IMG/VR virus record: IMGVR_UViG_3300032331_002637
Coordinates: 1-64,000 of that record
Length of the DNA: 64,000 bases
Direction: 5' to 3' (one strand)
From: a virus
The position numbers and the translations under genes are program-made. The notes under the pieces were generated by a model. It saw only the letters and a list, made by a program, of their open reading frames with translations, was not told the origin of the DNA and made no database searches. Positions 60,579 to 64,000 of this stretch are shown here, one piece after another (positions within the stretch are counted from its first letter, which is position 1; the number at the start of each line of letters is the position of its first letter).

Positions 60579-63500
60579 GTGGCTAGAAAAATAATAAAAC
60601 AGACCTCATCTTTTGGGGTACTTAGAGCAAATCCTAGAATATCTGGTAATGTTAAAATAACAGTGGATTCTAGTAAAGGGATCTGGCTTAATTCGATAGA
60701 TTCTAATTCGGAAATGTCTAATAGTGCTTATAAAGGATTTAGTATATCACCGGATTCATCATTTGATAAGGATTTATATAGATTTTTTGACGAGGGGAAG
60801 ACTCCACCGCAATTTGTTTTTGGACTTATTGGAGAAGAAGAACCTGTACAAAACCAAACGAATGACCTATCTAGCACATATAATTTCTTTTATAGCTCAG
60901 GTGTATCACCTTTAGCTTCTGATAGATATTCGGAAGATTTCACTTATCTTGCACCTTTATGGCTAGGTGAGGATATTCCTGATCATTTTGTTATATTCAA
61001 AGTGAATGATCCTATAGATTATTCTTATAAGATACCGGTTACATCTTTAGTAGTGGGAAAATTATATAAAGTATTACAGGACACAACAGTAGATGCTACT
61101 GCTCCTGGTTACTTACCTTATAAAATATCAAGTAATACTGTTACATATACGGACGGAAATGTTTTTACTGCTGCATCTACATTATTTAATGTTACACAAG
61201 GAAGCGGAACAGTGATATTATTAGATTCTTCTTATAATATAAGCTCCGTAGAGGACACAGAAAACCATTTCTATGATAAGATCTTACCTAAGGCTACAAT
61301 AGTGTCTACGTTCGATCTCACTGAAGATTCTGATATTGGTAAATATTTAAGAAAAATAAAAACAACTCCAGGATATACGGAGAATTTAATAGACGCAAGA
61401 TTTGAAGATAATCAATTAACTACATTTAATGGGGTTAATTATAACGTTGGTATATTTGATAAGAAAGGCGATTATCTTTTCGACTATTATGAAAATGCAG
61501 AAACACAAATAGGATTTGAAGATTTTATAACTAACGGATTTAGAAATAATGGAATTCTTAGTTATAAACTACTAAATATGGAATTCCTATTTAATGATAC
61601 AGACTCAGAAAATTACACCATAAATAGATATTTTGGACTTTATGTTAATGCTCCAGAGTTAGCTAAATTTAAACTTGATGGGGATTCACTATTTAAAAGT
61701 CTTGGATCTTCAGGAAATACACCAATACCAGATAGAAACGATAAGGGATATTATAACCAAGAAAATAGTTATTTCCAATACAACGACAATGGTGTTAGAA
61801 TTTATATAGATCCCAATTATATCACTGGTGTTCTTCCAAATTCTGATGATGTAAACATTTTAGAGCAAACCAAATTATTTTGGATAAAAGATAAGAATGG
61901 AAATTTTCATTCATTAAAGAGAGAAATAGATTATGGAATAACTTCTCCGGCTTCTTCTTATACAACTTATGGATTAGGTCCAACAGAGAATGAATTAGTT
62001 ATACAAGATGTTTCTTTAGATCTTAGTTTACTTACTGGTAAAGATGATTCAACAAAGAAACAATATAAAGCAGTAAGCACGGGGGAAAAAGGAAGAGGAT
62101 ATTCAGTAATAAGAATTGGCGGAACGTTAACAAACAACAATGAAAATTGTTTCTTATTTTATAATCCATTAGGAGCTTATGGAGTTCCTGGTTCTAAATA
62201 TGATATACTTAGAGCTTCTGATATGTCTTCGATTGTAGATGAATGGGGTCCTGGAAGTTTTTATTCTCAGGATAGCACATACTATTATCATGCAGGAGGA
62301 ACAAAAGAAGATATAGCAAAAGCATTATCCGGATTATTAAACAGTTTTAATTATAATTCATTTGAAGCATTTGAATCTGGTGATGAATTAGTAATAAGAA
62401 CTAAAGCAACAGGTACACAGGAAAATAATAAATATTATCTTGACTTCTTTTTAAATCTGTCAACTAATCAAAGAATGCCAGATTCACAAAGAGGTATCGT
62501 TTTTATAAACGAGAAAGATGCCTGTGATATAAACCAAAAGCAATCTTTTGTTGGAGGATCTAATTATTCTAATACTAGAATAAAAGTTAAAATAGAAGAT
62601 GCAAATAAAATAGAAGTTGGTAAAACTTTTATTGACACAGTAAAAAATACATCAACCGATTCTTTTAGCGGATTATCAACATATTCTAATAAGTCTTCAT
62701 CTGTAGTTATAGGTAAGTATAGGTTCATTGATCAATATTCTAAAGATGAAAAGGGTGAGATTATAGGAATTAAAGACTTTGAAACTCATGCAACTTTAGA
62801 GATTAAGAATTTCACAGAAACTGTAGCCATTGGCTCATCTGGAGATATCTCTGCATTTAATACATACGATATACCTTTAGGAGTATTCTCATTCTACGGT
62901 CTAAGAGAGATTGATATGGATTTTTGGTCAAGTCAATATGGCTATACACCCACTGAGGAATATTATAAATACTTAGATGTTCAGCCTTCTGGAGTTACTA
63001 AAATAATTCCAGGTAAAACATATTTTGTATCTAATGGAGCAGAAATAACATACGGGGCTTCATCTATAAATGGTCCTGATTTCTTTGAAGGTATTGCAGG
63101 AGATGAAGAATATACTTTAGTTACTTCTTCTACAGGAGCAGAGTCTAATGTTTTTCCCACATTATCATCAAGAGGTCTTATAACATCGGGAATAACAGGA
63201 AGTAATTTTGATTATACTTTCTATCCCGATTTAGATGCTTTCCCTGGATTTTATGGGATACAATCTCTACAATTTATTAATAATACTAATGGTATTGATA
63301 CTAAATATGATGTATTAAATTTTGGTAAATTAGACTCTGAATATGATTACACTCAAGATAATTATAATCCTGAATTTGCTTTAAAAAGTAGGGTAAGTCC
63401 TTATATAACAAAATGGGTTTATAACGGAGGAACAGATATTAGAGGAAATGGATACAGACTAAATTCAAATATTGCTTTTAGTCCTCTAAATTTCTCACCA

Positions 63501-64000
63501 AGCTTTTTTAAAAGATCGCAAGATCCACAATACTTTACCCACGAATGGTATCATCTACAGAAACCCCCTTATTCTATACCAGAATCAAATCTTCATATTG
63601 ATAAAAATTATTTAGCAGAAGAAATAGATGAGACTTTATTGACTGATACCAATCCTGCTTTAAGAGATTATTTCTTAGATTATTTCTCAATTGAAGGTGA
63701 GGATCTTAATCCTTATTACCCTACAAGTTCAACAATTGATAAAATAGATTTAACGGAAAGATTCTCACTGTTCAATTTCAATTCAGGAAATGGATTTTCT
63801 GAAACATTATATAGAGGAGCTAAGGTAAGGATCAAGAGAACATTTACTGATTATGCACAGGGTGAATCTATAAAATATGTAGATGATGATACATTTTATG
63901 ATGATTACAAATTCTCTTGTGTAATAGTTCCTATAAAAAATATAAGTGACGAGATACAGACACCGGTAAAAGTTAAAATTATTGAAAATAGAACTTTTAA
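60579..64000 (+). CDS. Large virion structural protein with GTG start, C-terminus outside window
   Basis: The frame opened by GTG at 60579 (three bases after the previous stop; GTG GCT AGA AAA reads Met-ARKIIKQTSSFGVLRANPR) stays open to the window end, about 1140 codons. No ATG lies close to the start, so GTG is the likely initiator. The translation is beta-rich with many Asn, Ser, Asp and Tyr residues (RYSEDFTYLAPLWLGEDIPD, YFGLYVNAPELAKF, GYSVIRIGGTLTNN), as in other tail structural proteins here. No family was recognised. It belongs to the same forward run and is probably a baseplate, fibre or adhesin component. Confidence 0.7.
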   Translation, partial: MARKIIKQTSSFGVLRANPRISGNVKITVDSSKGIWLNSIDSNSEMSNSAYKGFSISPDSSFDKDLYRFFDEGKTPPQFVFGLIGEEEPVQNQTNDLSSTYNFFYSSGVSPLASDRYSEDFTYLAPLWLGEDIPDHFVIFKVNDPIDYSYKIPVTSLVVGKLYKVLQDTTVDATAPGYLPYKISSNTVTYTDGNVFTAASTLFNVTQGSGTVILLDSSYNISSVEDTENHFYDKILPKATIVSTFDLTEDSDIGKYLRKIKTTPGYTENLIDARFEDNQLTTFNGVNYNVGIFDKKGDYLFDYYENAETQIGFEDFITNGFRNNGILSYKLLNMEFLFNDTDSENYTINRYFGLYVNAPELAKFKLDGDSLFKSLGSSGNTPIPDRNDKGYYNQENSYFQYNDNGVRIYIDPNYITGVLPNSDDVNILEQTKLFWIKDKNGNFHSLKREIDYGITSPASSYTTYGLGPTENELVIQDVSLDLSLLTGKDDSTKKQYKAVSTGEKGRGYSVIRIGGTLTNNNENCFLFYNPLGAYGVPGSKYDILRASDMSSIVDEWGPGSFYSQDSTYYYHAGGTKEDIAKALSGLLNSFNYNSFEAFESGDELVIRTKATGTQENNKYYLDFFLNLSTNQRMPDSQRGIVFINEKDACDINQKQSFVGGSNYSNTRIKVKIEDANKIEVGKTFIDTVKNTSTDSFSGLSTYSNKSSSVVIGKYRFIDQYSKDEKGEIIGIKDFETHATLEIKNFTETVAIGSSGDISAFNTYDIPLGVFSFYGLREIDMDFWSSQYGYTPTEEYYKYLDVQPSGVTKIIPGKTYFVSNGAEITYGASSINGPDFFEGIAGDEEYTLVTSSTGAESNVFPTLSSRGLITSGITGSNFDYTFYPDLDAFPGFYGIQSLQFINNTNGIDTKYDVLNFGKLDSEYDYTQDNYNPEFALKSRVSPYITKWVYNGGTDIRGNGYRLNSNIAFSPLNFSPSFFKRSQDPQYFTHEWYHLQKPPYSIPESNLHIDKNYLAEEIDETLLTDTNPALRDYFLDYFSIEGEDLNPYYPTSSTIDKIDLTERFSLFNFNSGNGFSETLYRGAKVRIKRTFTDYAQGESIKYVDDDTFYDDYKFSCVIVPIKNISDEIQTPVKVKIIENRTF

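Noticed and set aside
1-64000. tRNA or rRNA genes, integrase or attachment sites, insertion sequences
   Set aside because: I saw no cloverleaf-like sequence, no ribosomal RNA segments, no transposase or integrase motifs, and no terminal inverted repeats; a tRNA scan was not possible here.

Overview
This window looks like part of a large, AT-rich, T4-like contractile-tailed phage genome (myovirus). It carries recognisable baseplate genes (gp53-, gp27-, gp5-, gp25-, gp6- and gp7-like), a PhoH-type ATPase, very long virion proteins, tightly packed and overlapping genes, and no ribosomal RNA or tRNA genes. Most start codons are preceded by A/T-rich leaders rather than a clear AGGAGG site, one gene encodes an S1-domain protein, and a giant baseplate protein carries beta-propeller repeats common in Bacteroidota. 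A Bacteroidota host is therefore my best guess, but it is an inference.

Layout. (1) 1-3.1 kb: small genes in both orientations, several with a short N-terminal motif like the T4 capsid-targeting propeptide; one (truncated by the window) is an extremely acidic Ser-Asp/Glu protein resembling a prohead core protein. (2) 3.2-23.1 kb: about 25 contiguous genes for glycan synthesis. They comprise DxD-type, GT2, GT10, GT11 and GT25 glycosyltransferases, two putative sialyltransferase-like enzymes, and enzymes for Kdo (KdsD, KdsA and KdsC types plus a NeuA-type CMP-sugar synthetase fused to a cupin). GDP-mannose-derived deoxysugars are covered by Gmd, a ColD-like 3-dehydratase with the catalytic Lys replaced by His, and an Fcl/ColC-like reductase. 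A short UDP-glucose dehydrogenase-like enzyme, a GmhA-like isomerase, a TagD/HldE-like nucleotidyltransferase, two aminotransferase-fold enzymes and three methyltransferases complete the set. Three of the genes (14.2-17.0 kb) are inverted. (3) 23.1-25.0 kb: five small genes, including a Nudix hydrolase. (4) 25.0-50.8 kb: the tail/baseplate module, including a 1723-aa and a 2254-aa protein, interrupted by an S1-domain protein, an amidoligase-like protein and a capsid-targeted small protein. (5) 50.8-53.9 kb, minus strand: PhoH, a 690-aa capsid-targeted protein with a possible ADP-ribosyltransferase fold, and a pterin-4a-carbinolamine dehydratase. (6) 53.95-64 kb, plus strand: four large virion proteins, the last running off the window.

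How it fits together. The sugar cluster pairs donor synthesis (GDP-fucose and/or GDP-colitose, CMP-ulosonate, possibly a uronic acid) with matching transferase families (GT10/GT11 fucosyltransferase types, sialyltransferase-like folds). This suggests the phage builds or remodels a surface glycan during infection, or decorates its own virion. Transcription units seem to start at a recurrent GATATATA-like element 7-31 nt upstream of first genes; the only strong intrinsic terminator I see follows the S1-domain gene. Family assignments were made by eye from motifs; no database search was run.
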